A stretch of 39,700 bases of DNA, from assembly GCA_041394725.1 (NCBI GenBank), contig JAWKHR010000055.1, forward strand, positions 1 to 39,700, given 5' to 3'. Every line of letters begins with the position of its first letter. The first letter of the stretch is position 1. Under the pieces are notes generated by a model. It worked only from the letters and a program-made list of their open reading frames with translations. It did not search any database and was not told where the DNA came from. Source of the stretch: JAWKHR01 sp041394725 (GTDB lineage: Bacteria > Acidobacteriota > Vicinamibacteria > Vicinamibacterales > SCN-69-37). Position numbers and translations under genes: made by a program. Positions 16,620 to 25,655 of this stretch are shown here, piece after piece.

Positions 16620-18521
16620 GTGTCTCGCGTGATTTCCGACTACGAAACCTACCTCTTCGGCGAGGGCCGGTGGCTGCGGGCGTGGGAGAAGCTGGGCGCG
16701 CGGCCGTCGGGCGCCGACGGGCGCGACGGCTACAGCTTCGCCGTCTGGGCGCCCAACGCGCGGCGCGTGTCCGTCGTCGGCGACTTCAACGGCTGGGACG
16801 CCGGCGCGCATCCCCTCCACCATGCCGGCACGAGCGGGATCTGGGAAGCCGTCGTTCCCGGCGTGCGCGAGGGCGCGCTCTACAAGTTCGAGATCGTCAC
16901 CGCGACCGGCGAGACGATCCAGAAGAGCGACCCGTTCGCCCTCGCGAGCGAGCGGCCGCCGCGCACCGCGTCGATGACGTCGCACCTGGGCCGGCATGCG
17001 TGGCGTGACGACGCCTGGATGGCGCGCCGCCGGGAGACCGAGACCCGCCTCGACGCGCCGCTCGCGATCTACGAGGTGCACGCCACGTCCTGGCGCCGGA
17101 ACCCCGAACAGGGCTACCGGTCGCTCAGCTGGCGCGAGCTGGCCGCCGAGCTGGTGCCCTACGTGCGCGACCTGGGCTTCACCCACATCGAGCTGCTGCC
17201 CGTCATGGAGCACCCGTTCGAGGGATCGTGGGGCTACCAGGTCACCGGGTTCTTCGCGCCGACCAGCCGGCTGGGATCACCGGACGACTTCCGCGCGTTC
17301 GTGGAGGCGTGCCACCTGGCCGGCCTCGGCGTCATCCTCGACTGGGTGCCCGGCCACTTCCCGAAGGACGCGCATGCGCTCGCCCGCTTCGACGGCACCG
17401 CGCTCTTCGAGCACGCCGACCCGCGGCAGGGCGAGCACATGGACTGGGGCACGCTCATCTTCAACTACGGGCGCCACGAGGTCCGCAACTTCCTGCTGTC
17501 GAACGCGCTGTTCTGGCTCGAGTCGTTTCACGTGGACGGCCTGCGCGTGGACGCCGTGGCCTCGATGATCTACCTCGACTACTCGCGCCAGCCGGGGGAG
17601 TGGGTGCCCAACCGGCACGGCGGCCGCGAGAACCTCGAGGCGATCGACTTCCTCCGCGAGCTGAACGCGCTCACCCACGCGCACCACCCGGGCACGATGA
17701 TGCTCGCCGAGGAATCCACCGCGTTTCCCGCCGTCAGCCGGCCGACCTGGGTCGGCGGCCTCGGGTTCACCTACAAGTGGAACATGGGCTGGATGCACGA
17801 CATCCTGACCTACATCTCGAAGGACCCGATCTACCGGCGCTGGGAACACCGCCACCTGACGTTCTCGCTGCTCTACGCCTGGAACGAGAACTTCATCCTG
17901 CCGTTCTCCCACGACGAAGTCGTCTACGGGAAGGGCTCGATGATGGGGAAGGTGCCCGGCGACGCGTGGCAGAAGGCCGCGACGCTCCGCACGCTCTACG
18001 CCTACATGTACGCGCATCCCGGCAAGAAGCTGCTGTTCATGGGCGCCGAGTTCGGCCAGTGGGCCGAGTGGAACCACGACGCCTCGCTCGAATGGCACCT
18101 GCTCGGCGAGCCGCTCCACGCCGGGCTGCACCGGTTCGTGACCGACCTGAACCGCCTCTACACGACCGAGCCCGCGCTCCACGAGGTGGACTTCGATCCC
18201 GCCGGATTCGACTGGATCGACTGCAACGACAACGAGTCGAGCGTCATCTCGTTCATCCGCCGCGCCCGCGACGGCCACGACGCCATCGTCGCGGTCTTCA
18301 ACTGGACGCCAATCGCCCGGGAGCACTACCGGGTGGGCGTGCCCGACCCGGGGTACTACCGCGAGCGGCTGAACACCGATTCGGAGATCTACGGCGGATC
18401 GAACGTCGGCAACGAGGGCGGGCGCGAGGCCGAGGCGGTGCCGGCGCACGGTCATGACTGGTCGCTGGACCTGCAGCTGCCACCGCTCGGCGGCCTCATC
18501 CTGAGCCGGACGATCGACTAG
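16620..18521 (+). CDS. glgB: 1,4-alpha-glucan branching enzyme (short form)
   Basis: A 633-residue GH13 enzyme that makes alpha-1,6 branches in glycogen. An N-terminal CBM48 module (YSFAVWAPNARRVSVVGDFNGWD) is followed by the catalytic barrel. The barrel has EVHATSWRR, GFTHIELLPVMEHPFEGSWGYQVTGFFAPTSR, the nucleophile Asp311 in GLRVDAVASM, the acid/base Glu364 in LAEES, and Asp432 in FSHDEVV. The C-terminal beta domain closes the protein. The common GlgB is about 730 residues because of an extra N1 module, which is missing here, as in many GlgBs. GTG 16620 is chosen over GTG 16629; TACATT lies 7 bases before it and there is no good Shine-Dalgarno. No other glycogen gene is in the window. Confidence 0.95.
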   Translation: MSRVISDYETYLFGEGRWLRAWEKLGARPSGADGRDGYSFAVWAPNARRVSVVGDFNGWDAGAHPLHHAGTSGIWEAVVPGVREGALYKFEIVTATGETIQKSDPFALASERPPRTASMTSHLGRHAWRDDAWMARRRETETRLDAPLAIYEVHATSWRRNPEQGYRSLSWRELAAELVPYVRDLGFTHIELLPVMEHPFEGSWGYQVTGFFAPTSRLGSPDDFRAFVEACHLAGLGVILDWVPGHFPKDAHALARFDGTALFEHADPRQGEHMDWGTLIFNYGRHEVRNFLLSNALFWLESFHVDGLRVDAVASMIYLDYSRQPGEWVPNRHGGRENLEAIDFLRELNALTHAHHPGTMMLAEESTAFPAVSRPTWVGGLGFTYKWNMGWMHDILTYISKDPIYRRWEHRHLTFSLLYAWNENFILPFSHDEVVYGKGSMMGKVPGDAWQKAATLRTLYAYMYAHPGKKLLFMGAEFGQWAEWNHDASLEWHLLGEPLHAGLHRFVTDLNRLYTTEPALHEVDFDPAGFDWIDCNDNESSVISFIRRARDGHDAIVAVFNWTPIAREHYRVGVPDPGYYRERLNTDSEIYGGSNVGNEGGREAEAVPAHGHDWSLDLQLPPLGGLILSRTID

Positions 18522-18535
18522 CCCCCGCCGGGCCA

Positions 18536-18550
18536 CGTAAGCCGCTTACG
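18536..18550. promoter_or_regulatory. 15-base palindrome between glgB and the cupredoxin gene
   Basis: CGTAAGC-C-GCTTACG is a perfect inverted repeat, 15 bases after the glgB stop and about 100 bases before the cupredoxin ATG. It has no T-run, so an operator is as likely as a terminator. Confidence 0.4.
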
Positions 18551-18651
18551 CGCGCCGTAAATGCCCCGGGCGCGTTTCGGACCGGCCCGCGCCGTTCGCG
18601 CGCGCGGCCGCTGGCAATGTTCTTGCCCTCCGCTGCCCCGGAGGAACCGTC

Positions 18652-19020
18652 ATGAAGCTCAGTCCGTGGGCGCTCGCGGGCGCCTGTGTCGTCGCCGTCA
18701 GCTGCGGCAGTTCATCACCCGGCGCGCCGAGCCCCCCGGCCAACAGCGGGCCCAGCGTGACCGTGAACATCGAAGGCGACGCCTACCGCCCGGGCGGCAC
18801 CGCGGCCTTCACGCCCGGGTCCATCACCGTCCAGGCGGGCACCACCGTCAACTGGGCCAACACGGATCAGACGGCCCACACGACCACGGCCAACGGCGGC
18901 GCCTGGGACGGCGGCGTGTCGGCCGGCGGGTCGTTCAGCCGGGTCTTCACCACGCCCGGGCAGTTCGAGTACCACTGCAGCATCCATCCCTACATGCAGG
19001 GGCTGGTCATCGTGCAGTAG
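18652..19020 (+). CDS. cupredoxin (plastocyanin-like) lipoprotein
   Basis: A 122-residue blue-copper protein. A leader ends at VVAVSC, so Cys18 is probably lipid-modified, although the lipobox is not ideal. A Ser/Pro/Gly-rich linker follows, then the cupredoxin barrel (AFTPGSITVQAGTTVNWANTDQTAHTTT). The type-1 copper ligands are visible as His76, Cys109, His112 and Met115 in TAH and YHCSIHPYM. It probably carries electrons in the periplasm or on the outer membrane; its partners are not in the window. GGAGG lies 6 bases before the ATG. Its last 14 bases overlap the end of the convergent ABC-F gene. Confidence 0.9.
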   Translation: MKLSPWALAGACVVAVSCGSSSPGAPSPPANSGPSVTVNIEGDAYRPGGTAAFTPGSITVQAGTTVNWANTDQTAHTTTANGGAWDGGVSAGGSFSRVFTTPGQFEYHCSIHPYMQGLVIVQ

Positions 19021-20965
19021 CGCGCGTTTCGAGGGCGTCCCAGCGGGAGTACGCGTCCTCCAGCTCCCGCTGGAGCGCCGTCTGGCGCTCGGCCGCCGCG
19101 CGGATGACGTCGGGCGCCTCGCGGTAGAACTCCGGCGACCCGAGGCGGGCCTCCAGGTCGCGCTGCTCGGCCTCGAGCGCCTCGATGACACCGGGCAGCG
19201 CCTCGAGTTCGCGCTGCTCCTTGAAGGTGAGCCGATCCGGTCTCGGCCCCCGGCGCGACCGTCCGGCCGGCGACGAGCCGGCCGCCGCCTCACCCGCGGC
19301 CCGCGTCCCCTCCGCCCCGGTCGCCGCGCGCCCCGCGCCGGGCGCGGTCGTGGCGGCCGCCGCGGCGCGCTCGCGCTGGTAGCGCTGCCAGTCCTCCCAG
19401 CCGCCGACGTGTTCCTCGACGCGACCGGATCCGTCGAACACGAGCAGGCTCGTGACCACGTGGTCGAGGAACGTGCGGTCGTGGCTCACGAGCAGGATCG
19501 TGCCCGCGAACGCCACCAGCTGCGCCTCGAGCAGCTCGAGCGTCTCGAGATCCAGGTCGTTGGTGGGCTCGTCGAGGACGAGGACGTTCGCGGGCCGCGT
19601 GAACAGCCGCGCGAGCAGCAGCCGGTTGCGCTCGCCGCCCGAGAGCGCGCGCACCGGCGCCTGCGCGCGTTCCGGCGGAAAGAGGAAGTCGCGCAGGTAC
19701 CCGTGCACGTGCCGCGCGATGCCGCCCACGGTGACGGTGTCATTGCCGTCCGCCACGGTGTCGACGACCGTTCGATCGGGATCGAGCTGCTCGCGCTGCT
19801 GGTCGAAGTAGGCGATCTCGACGTTCGTGCCGCGGTGCACCGCGCCCGAATCCGGCGGCCGGTCCCCGACGAGCAGGCGCAGGAACGTCGTCTTGCCGGC
19901 CCCGTTCGGCCCGACGAGGCCGATCCGGTCCCCGCGCGCCACCGTCAGCGAGACGTCGTCGACGACGCGCCGCTCGCCGAAGGCCACCGACGCGTGCTCG
20001 ACCTCGAAGACGACGTGACCGGACCGATCGGCCGCGTCGATCGCCAGGCGCACGCGGCCGGCGACGTCGCGGCGGGCGGTGCGCGCCTCGCGCATCGCGA
20101 GCAGGGCCTTCACGCGGCCCTCGTTGCGCGTCCGGCGCGCGCGGATGCCCTGCCGCAGCCACGCCTCCTCCTCCGCGAGCCGCCGGTCGAACTGCTCGTG
20201 CTGCAGCGCCTCGTGCGTGAGCCACGCGTCCTTCTTCTCGACGAACGTGTCGTAGTCGCCCGGCCAGGACGTCAGCCGGCCGCGGTCGAGGTCCACGACC
20301 CGCGTCGCGAGCCGGCGGAGGAAGGCGCGATCGTGCGTGACGAACACGACCGCGCCGCCGTACGAGAGCAGGAGCTCCTCGAGCCACGCGATCGCGTCGA
20401 TGTCGAGGTGGTTCGTGGGCTCGTCGAGCAGGAGCAGCGCCGGTTGCGCGACGAGCGCGCGCCCGAGCATCACGCGCCGGCGCCAGCCGCCGGAGAGCGT
20501 GTTCACCACCGCGTCGGCCGGCAGCGAGAGCTTGGCCAGCACGAGTTCCACGCGCTGCTCCAGCGTCCACCCGTCGCGCTCCTCGAGCGCCTGCTGCAGG
20601 CGCCCGAGGGCCTCGAGGCGCCCGGGCGAGGGATCCGCGGCCACGTCGACCGCGGCATGGTGATACCGCGACACGAGGTCGGAAAGCGCGCCGAGCCCGT
20701 CGGCGACCACGTCGAAGACCGTGCGGTCCGAGACGAGTGGCACGTCCTGATCGAGCCGCGACGACGTCAGGCCCGGCGCGCGCCAGACCGTGCCGGCGTC
20801 CGGCGCCAGCTCGCCGTTCAGGATCCGCAGCAGCGTGGACTTCCCGGTGCCGTTGCGGCCGATGATCGCCACGCGTTCGCCGGGCTCGACCTGGAGCGAC
20901 GCGCCGGCCAGCAGCGGCAGGTGGCCGAAGGCGGTGCTGACGGAGTCGAGCGTGAGCAGCGGCAT
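19007..20965 (-). CDS. uup: ABC-F family ATPase (Uup-like)
   Basis: A 652-residue protein with two ABC domains and no membrane helices. Domain 1 has Walker A GRNGTGKST (36-44), signature LSGGW (157-161) and Walker B LLLLDEPTNHLD. Domain 2 has GPNGAGKTT (352-360), LSGGERNR (441-448) and LVLDEPTNDLD. The linker between them (about 245-305) is the charged ABC-F linker. A C-terminal extension from about 575 (LTFKEQRELEALPGVIEALEAEQRDLEARL) forms the coiled coil seen in Uup, after a low-complexity Ala/Gly segment. ABC-F proteins act on ribosomes or, for Uup, in transposon-excision and replication-linked phenotypes. It starts 40 bases after the stop of the molybdo-enzyme operon in the same direction and may be cotranscribed. 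Confidence 0.93.
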   Translation of the reverse strand: MPLLTLDSVSTAFGHLPLLAGASLQVEPGERVAIIGRNGTGKSTLLRILNGELAPDAGTVWRAPGLTSSRLDQDVPLVSDRTVFDVVADGLGALSDLVSRYHHAAVDVAADPSPGRLEALGRLQQALEERDGWTLEQRVELVLAKLSLPADAVVNTLSGGWRRRVMLGRALVAQPALLLLDEPTNHLDIDAIAWLEELLLSYGGAVVFVTHDRAFLRRLATRVVDLDRGRLTSWPGDYDTFVEKKDAWLTHEALQHEQFDRRLAEEEAWLRQGIRARRTRNEGRVKALLAMREARTARRDVAGRVRLAIDAADRSGHVVFEVEHASVAFGERRVVDDVSLTVARGDRIGLVGPNGAGKTTFLRLLVGDRPPDSGAVHRGTNVEIAYFDQQREQLDPDRTVVDTVADGNDTVTVGGIARHVHGYLRDFLFPPERAQAPVRALSGGERNRLLLARLFTRPANVLVLDEPTNDLDLETLELLEAQLVAFAGTILLVSHDRTFLDHVVTSLLVFDGSGRVEEHVGGWEDWQRYQRERAAAAATTAPGAGRAATGAEGTRAAGEAAAGSSPAGRSRRGPRPDRLTFKEQRELEALPGVIEALEAEQRDLEARLGSPEFYREAPDVIRAAAERQTALQRELEDAYSRWDALETRATAR

Positions 20966-21005
20966 GGCGGCGATGGGCGATGTGTGGACGCGCGCGGACG
21001 AGCCG

Positions 21006-22040
21006 TCAGCGCACGTCCAGAAGCGACTGGCGCGCCAGCGCGCGGCGCAGCGGCCCGGTGTCGTCGCCGCGGACGTCGCGCAGCGCGTAGCCGATCAGCG
21101 CGCGGACCATCTTCTTGCGCCAGACGAGCTCGTAGTCGGTGTTGTCCATCGGCTTCGCCACGCCCGACGCGACGTCGGCCGCCCGGGCGATGAGGTCGTC
21201 GCCGAGGACCTCGCCCTCGATCAGCGCCTCGGCCGCCGGCGACGCCATCGGCCGCGACGCGACGGCACCGAGCACGATCCGAATCTGCTCGACGCGTCCC
21301 TCCGGATCGATCCGCGCGGCCACGGCGGCCGAGGCGACGGGGAAGTCGAACGACCCGCGGCGCCGCAGCTTCCAGTAGGCGCTGCGCCAGCCGTCCTGGG
21401 GCGGCACGGCGACGTCGGCCAGCACCTCGTCGGGCCGGCGGGTCAGGTACGCCATGCCGTCATTCCGGTAGAGATCGGCCACCTCGACGGTCCGTTCGCC
21501 GGACGCCGACACCAGGCGCACGGTCGCACCGAGCGCCTGCAGCATGGGCGCCGTGTCGGTGGACGACACCGCCAGGCACTTCGGGCTCGACGTCGCCACC
21601 CAGCACGTCTCGCCGTCCTTCTTCATGCAGAAGTCGATCGCCTGGCGCCACTCGTAGCTCTGATCGTAGTAGGTGCACCGCGTGTCGAGGCACAGGTTGC
21701 CGCCGATCGTCGCGCTGTTGCGCAGGTGCGGCGTGGCCACCTGCGCCGCGGCCTGCCACAGGCCCGGGCAGCCCGCCCGCACGCGGTCGTCGCGGACGAG
21801 ATCGGTCAGCGTCGTGCCGGCGCCGATCGTGAAGCCCGTGCCGTTCCGGATCCCGCGCAGGCCCTCGACCCGCTTCAGGCCGACGACGACGCGCGGCACC
21901 TGCTGGCGGCGCTTCATGTTGGGCACGAGATCCGTCCCGCCCGCCAGCAGCATCGTCTCCCCGGGCGCGTCGGCCAGCCGCGACGCGACCTCGGCGAGCG
22001 TGCGCGGCGCGTGATAGGTGAAGCGCGGCAGTCGGATCAC
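21006..22040 (-). CDS. FAD-binding subunit, 4-hydroxybenzoyl-CoA reductase beta type
   Basis: A 344-residue medium subunit of the xanthine oxidase family. FAD-binding motifs are LLAGGTDLVPNMK and ATIGGNLCLDTRC. After GGN comes an inserted loop rich in cysteine (Cys117, 122, 138, 146, 155). Such a loop is the hallmark of the HcrB subunit, where it carries an extra 4Fe-4S cluster; the positions 122, 138, 146 and 155 agree with those I remember for the Thauera enzyme. This makes a reductase of the 4-hydroxybenzoyl-CoA type more likely than a plain dehydrogenase. GTG 22040 overlaps the stop of the large subunit. Substrate not proven. Confidence 0.88.
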   Translation of the reverse strand: MIRLPRFTYHAPRTLAEVASRLADAPGETMLLAGGTDLVPNMKRRQQVPRVVVGLKRVEGLRGIRNGTGFTIGAGTTLTDLVRDDRVRAGCPGLWQAAAQVATPHLRNSATIGGNLCLDTRCTYYDQSYEWRQAIDFCMKKDGETCWVATSSPKCLAVSSTDTAPMLQALGATVRLVSASGERTVEVADLYRNDGMAYLTRRPDEVLADVAVPPQDGWRSAYWKLRRRGSFDFPVASAAVAARIDPEGRVEQIRIVLGAVASRPMASPAAEALIEGEVLGDDLIARAADVASGVAKPMDNTDYELVWRKKMVRALIGYALRDVRGDDTGPLRRALARQSLLDVR

Positions 22041-24511
22041 GACTTCACCCCCGCGGTCGCCTCGATGCCCGCGTCGGCCTTCCGGCCCGACGAGGCGCGT
22101 GTGTTCGACGCGCGGCCGTCGCCGCCTTCCCACGGCGGCGTGACGTGCAGCGGCTCGGGCCACGGCACGTTCTCCGGATACGCCGCCGGGCCCGTGCGCG
22201 CCGGCTTGCCCGCGGCCTTCGCGGCCAGCGCCTTCAGGATCTTCTCCGGCGTGATCGGGACCTCGTCCACGCGCACGCCGACCGCGTCGAAGACGGCGTT
22301 GGCCACCGCCGGCATGATCGGCAGCAGGGGCCCCTGGCCGACTTCCTTCGCGCCGAACGGACCGGCCGGGTCTGGATGCTCGATGAGGTCGGTCACGATC
22401 TCCGGCATGTCCAGGCTCGTCGGGCTCTTGTACTCGAGGATCGACGGGAACTTGTGGACGAGCGCGCGCGAGAGCCGGGGCGGCAGCCGCCGGAACGCCT
22501 GTTCCTCCATCAGCGCCTCGCCGAGGCCCATGTAGACGCTGCCCTCGACCTGGCCGCGCGCCAGCACCGGGTTGATCGCGCGGCCGATGTCGTGCGCGAT
22601 CCAGACCGTCGGCACCGTGATCCAGCCCGTCTCCGGATCGACTTCCACGGCGACGACGGCGGCCGTGTAGGAGTAGGTGGGCGACGGCCCGACGCCGCCG
22701 CCCTTGAACCGCGCCGGCGACTTCGGCGGCGTGTAGGACCCGGTCGTGCCGATCGTCCCGAACCGCGCCTCGGCGGCGCAGACGGCCTCGCGGAACGTCA
22801 GGCCGCGGTCCGGCGCCTCGGCGTCGAACACGCGGCCCTCGGCGAACGTGAGCCGCGCCTGCGGCACCTCGAGCTTCGCGCTCACGGCCTCGGCCAGCAG
22901 CTCGCGCGCGCGCTCGGCGGCCTGGATCGCCGCGTTGCCCATCATCAGGGTGACCCGGCTCGAGTACGACCCGAGGTCCACCGGCGTCAGGTCCGTGTCG
23001 CCGGTGACCGCGCGCACGTCGAACGGCGCGATGCCGAGTACCTCCGCCACGCACGCGACCAGCACGTCGTCCGACCCCTGGCCGATTTCCGTGGCGCCGC
23101 AGAACGCCGTCACGCCGCCGCTCCGGTCCAGCTTGAGCTGCACGCCCGAGTGCGGCAGGTCGTTCCAGTTGATCGGCAGCCCCGCCCCCGAGAGGTACGA
23201 CGAGCACGCGAGGCCCACGCCCCGGCCGTGCGGCAGCCGGCCGTGCTTCTCGCGCCAGCCCGACCGGTCCACGACGGTGCGGATGCACTCGGCCAGGCCG
23301 ATCGTGCCCACCTTGAGGTAGTTCGCCGTGAGCGAGTCGGCGGGCGCGACGATGTTCAGCCGCAGGTCGGCCGGGTCGATGGCCAGGTGATGCGCGATCT
23401 TGTCGAGCTGCACTTCCTGGCCGAAGCGCGCCTGCGGCGTGCCGTGCCCGCGCTTCGGCCCGCAGGGCGGCTTGTTGGTGAACACGCGGCAGCCGCGGAA
23501 CCGGTAGCGTGGAATCTGGTAGGTCACGGTCTGGAGCGCGCCCGTGTAGAACGTGCTCGCCGCGCCGTAGGATCCGTACGCGCCGCCGTCGAGCAGCGTG
23601 CGCAGGTCCACGCCGGTCAGCCGCCCGTCCTTCGTCACGCCCGTCCGGAACCGCATCAGCACGGGATGCCGGCCGCGATGGCAGTAGAAGACCTCCTCGC
23701 GCGTGAGGCAGAACTTCACCGGCCGGTCGAGCAGGAGCGCGGCCTTCGCCGCGACCACCTCGTGGTTGAACGGGTCGCTCTTGCCGCCGAACCCGCCGCC
23801 GTTCGGCGTGGCGATCACGCGGATGTGCGCCGCGGGCAGGTCCAGCGCCTTGGCGAGCGCGCGGTGCACGTAGTGCGGCGTCTGCGTCGAGGAGTAGAGC
23901 ACCAGCTTGCCGTCCGGGTCCTTCGTCGCGACGCACGCGTGCTGCTCGAGCGGCAGGTGCGTGTTGCCCTCGAAGAAGAACACGTCGTCGAACACGTGGT
24001 CGGCGCCGGCGATGGCCTCATCCACGTCGCCGAACTCGAGCGCGACGACCTTGTGGATGTTCCCGACGTCGCCGTAGTCGTGGATGCGGGGCTCGGCGTG
24101 CGCGAGGCTGTCCTCGGGCGACGCGAACGTGCGCAGCGGCTCGTACTCGACCGCGATGGCCGCGAGCGCCTCGTTGGCCGTCGCCTCGTCCCGCGCGACG
24201 ACCGCGGCGACCGGGTCGCCCACGAACCGCACGACGTCGCGGCAGAGCGCGTGCTCGTCGTGGCTCACGGGCAGGATGCCGTAGGCGACGGGAAACGCGT
24301 CGCCCGTGAGGACGAGGTGCACGCCGGGCATCGCGGTCGCGCGGCTCGTGTCGACGCGGACGATGCGCGCGTGCGGGTGGGGCGAGCGGAGCAGGCGGCC
24401 GTGCAGCATCCGCGGCAGCAGGACGTCGTCGGCGAACCGGGTCTGGCCGGTGACCTTCGCGCGGGCGTCCACGCGGCGGCGCGGCTGGCCGATGGTGCGG
24501 GGCGTCGTCAT
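22037..24511 (-). CDS. molybdopterin-binding large subunit, 4-hydroxybenzoyl-CoA reductase alpha type
   Basis: An 824-residue large subunit of the xanthine oxidase family. It starts RVDARAKVTGQTRFADDV and shows the family's TPNGGGFGGK loop, NKPPCGPKRGHGTPQARF, and the active-site glutamate in FGAKEVGQGP (Glu723), which acts as the base at the molybdenum. The NKPPCG..RGHG form is the one seen in 4-hydroxybenzoyl-CoA reductases. The C-terminal 60 residues after AYPENVPWPEPLHVTPPW extend beyond the usual end of about 770. The ATG overlaps the stop of the small subunit (ATGA) and its stop overlaps the GTG of the FAD subunit. No molybdenum cofactor insertion (XdhC/CoxF) gene is in the window. Confidence 0.9.
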   Translation of the reverse strand: MTTPRTIGQPRRRVDARAKVTGQTRFADDVLLPRMLHGRLLRSPHPHARIVRVDTSRATAMPGVHLVLTGDAFPVAYGILPVSHDEHALCRDVVRFVGDPVAAVVARDEATANEALAAIAVEYEPLRTFASPEDSLAHAEPRIHDYGDVGNIHKVVALEFGDVDEAIAGADHVFDDVFFFEGNTHLPLEQHACVATKDPDGKLVLYSSTQTPHYVHRALAKALDLPAAHIRVIATPNGGGFGGKSDPFNHEVVAAKAALLLDRPVKFCLTREEVFYCHRGRHPVLMRFRTGVTKDGRLTGVDLRTLLDGGAYGSYGAASTFYTGALQTVTYQIPRYRFRGCRVFTNKPPCGPKRGHGTPQARFGQEVQLDKIAHHLAIDPADLRLNIVAPADSLTANYLKVGTIGLAECIRTVVDRSGWREKHGRLPHGRGVGLACSSYLSGAGLPINWNDLPHSGVQLKLDRSGGVTAFCGATEIGQGSDDVLVACVAEVLGIAPFDVRAVTGDTDLTPVDLGSYSSRVTLMMGNAAIQAAERARELLAEAVSAKLEVPQARLTFAEGRVFDAEAPDRGLTFREAVCAAEARFGTIGTTGSYTPPKSPARFKGGGVGPSPTYSYTAAVVAVEVDPETGWITVPTVWIAHDIGRAINPVLARGQVEGSVYMGLGEALMEEQAFRRLPPRLSRALVHKFPSILEYKSPTSLDMPEIVTDLIEHPDPAGPFGAKEVGQGPLLPIMPAVANAVFDAVGVRVDEVPITPEKILKALAAKAAGKPARTGPAAYPENVPWPEPLHVTPPWEGGDGRASNTRASSGRKADAGIEATAGVKS

Positions 24512-25065
24512 CGCCGGCCTCCCGCGGGCGTCGGGCCCGCCGGCGTGGCGACCCCGGATTCCGCGGACGGCGTCGCCGAGGCGGCGCCCGCGGCCAGTGC
24601 CGCTGCCGCGGCCTCGACGGCCTCGACGATCTGGTGATAGCCCGTGCACCGGCACAGGTTGCCCGACAGGGCCTCGCGGATGCGTTCGGGCGTCGGCGAA
24701 GGTTCACGGTCGAGCAGCGCGCGCGCGGTCATCAGGATGCCGGGCGTGCAGTAGCCGCACTGCGCGGCGCCGCGGTCGGCGAACGCCTCCTGCAGCGGGT
24801 GCAGCCGGCCGTGCTCGACCAGCCCCTCCACCGTCCGGACGCGCGCCCCTTCGCTCTCGACCGCGAGGGCCAGGCACGAGAGGATCGGTTCGCCGTCCAC
24901 GAGCACCGCGCACGCGCCGCACTCGCCCAGCTCGCAGCCATGCTTGGTGCCCGTGAGCTGCAGGTCCTCGCGCAGCACTTCGAGGAGCGTCTTGTAGCCG
25001 TCGACCAGCAGGTCCACGGGCTCGCCGTTGACCTCGAGTCGCAGGCGGACCTTGCCATCCGTCAT
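24508..25065 (-). CDS. 2Fe-2S small subunit, 4-hydroxybenzoyl-CoA reductase gamma type
   Basis: A 185-residue electron-transfer subunit with two 2Fe-2S clusters. The plant-ferredoxin-type set is Cys44, 49, 52 and 64 in KHGCELGECGAC and LSC; the second set is Cys103, 106, 138 and 140 in CGYCTPG and NLCRCTGY. The last 30 residues (alanine-rich, then TPAGPTPAGGRR) extend beyond the usual end near residue 155. Its ATG overlaps the tetR stop (ATGA) and its stop overlaps the large-subunit ATG, so this is the second gene of the operon. Electrons should flow between an outside donor or acceptor and the molybdenum site through these clusters. Confidence 0.92.
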   Translation of the reverse strand: MTDGKVRLRLEVNGEPVDLLVDGYKTLLEVLREDLQLTGTKHGCELGECGACAVLVDGEPILSCLALAVESEGARVRTVEGLVEHGRLHPLQEAFADRGAAQCGYCTPGILMTARALLDREPSPTPERIREALSGNLCRCTGYHQIVEAVEAAAAALAAGAASATPSAESGVATPAGPTPAGGRR

Positions 25066-25655
25066 GAGGATCTCCGTGGGGAGGATGAGGCCGGGCGCGG
25101 CACCAGGCGCAGGGCCCGGCCTCCGGAGCCCGGACGCGCGGCGACGCCGCGCACGAGATAGGCCGCGATCCGTTCGGCGACTTCGGCCGCCGCGGCGGGG
25201 CCGGCCGGGTCGAACCAGGTGACGGTCCAGTTGAGCGCGCCGAGCATCGCGCGGGCGGCCAGCGCCGCGTCGGGCGCGACGCACTCGCCGCGGCGGACGC
25301 CGTCCTCGATGAGCCGCCGCAGCGCGCGCTCGTAGCGGTCGCGTTTGCGCACGAGGCGCGCGCGGCGCGCGGGCGACAGCGCGGCGGTCTCGAGGTGGGC
25401 GCTCGCGCCCTCGACCTCGTCGAGCAGCGTCAGCACGTGCGCCGCGAGCACCCGGTGCAGGCGGCGCGGGGCGGTCGGCTCGGCGCGCGCGGCCGAGCGG
25501 ACCGCGGCCAGCATCCGGTCCAGCGCGCGGTCCTGGCAGTAGTAGAGGATCTCGTCCTTGCCCCCGAAGTAGTGGTACAGGTTCGCGGGCGAGAGGTCGG
25601 CCGCCACCGCGATGTCGCGCATGCCGGTGTCCGCGAACCCCCGCTCCCGGAACAT
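25062..25655 (-). CDS. TetR-family regulator, first gene of the molybdo-enzyme operon (start unclear)
   Basis: From ATG 25655 the protein has 197 residues and begins MFRERGFADTGMRDIAVAADLSPANLYHYFGGKDEILYYC, the TetR helix-turn-helix. But the homology clearly extends upstream in the same frame (RRDARRDAILRAAARMF), where the first DNA-binding helix should be, and that stretch has no ATG, GTG or TTG. An ATG at 25753 lies one frame off. So either a CTG (25742 or 25673) is used, or there is a frameshift between 25753 and about 25700. The C-terminal ligand domain resembles TetR regulators of acyl-CoA metabolism. It overlaps the small subunit by four bases and very probably binds the twin operators upstream. 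Confidence 0.83.
   Translation of the reverse strand: MFRERGFADTGMRDIAVAADLSPANLYHYFGGKDEILYYCQDRALDRMLAAVRSAARAEPTAPRRLHRVLAAHVLTLLDEVEGASAHLETAALSPARRARLVRKRDRYERALRRLIEDGVRRGECVAPDAALAARAMLGALNWTVTWFDPAGPAAAAEVAERIAAYLVRGVAARPGSGGRALRLVPRPASSSPRRSS

Noticed and set aside
16467..17213. Upstream extension of the second ADOP protein by about 250 codons
   Set aside because: The extension is antisense to glgB and has no ADOP prefix pattern. The promoter-like TATCCT and the family start MRDLLLDVRYAARQ support ATG 16466.
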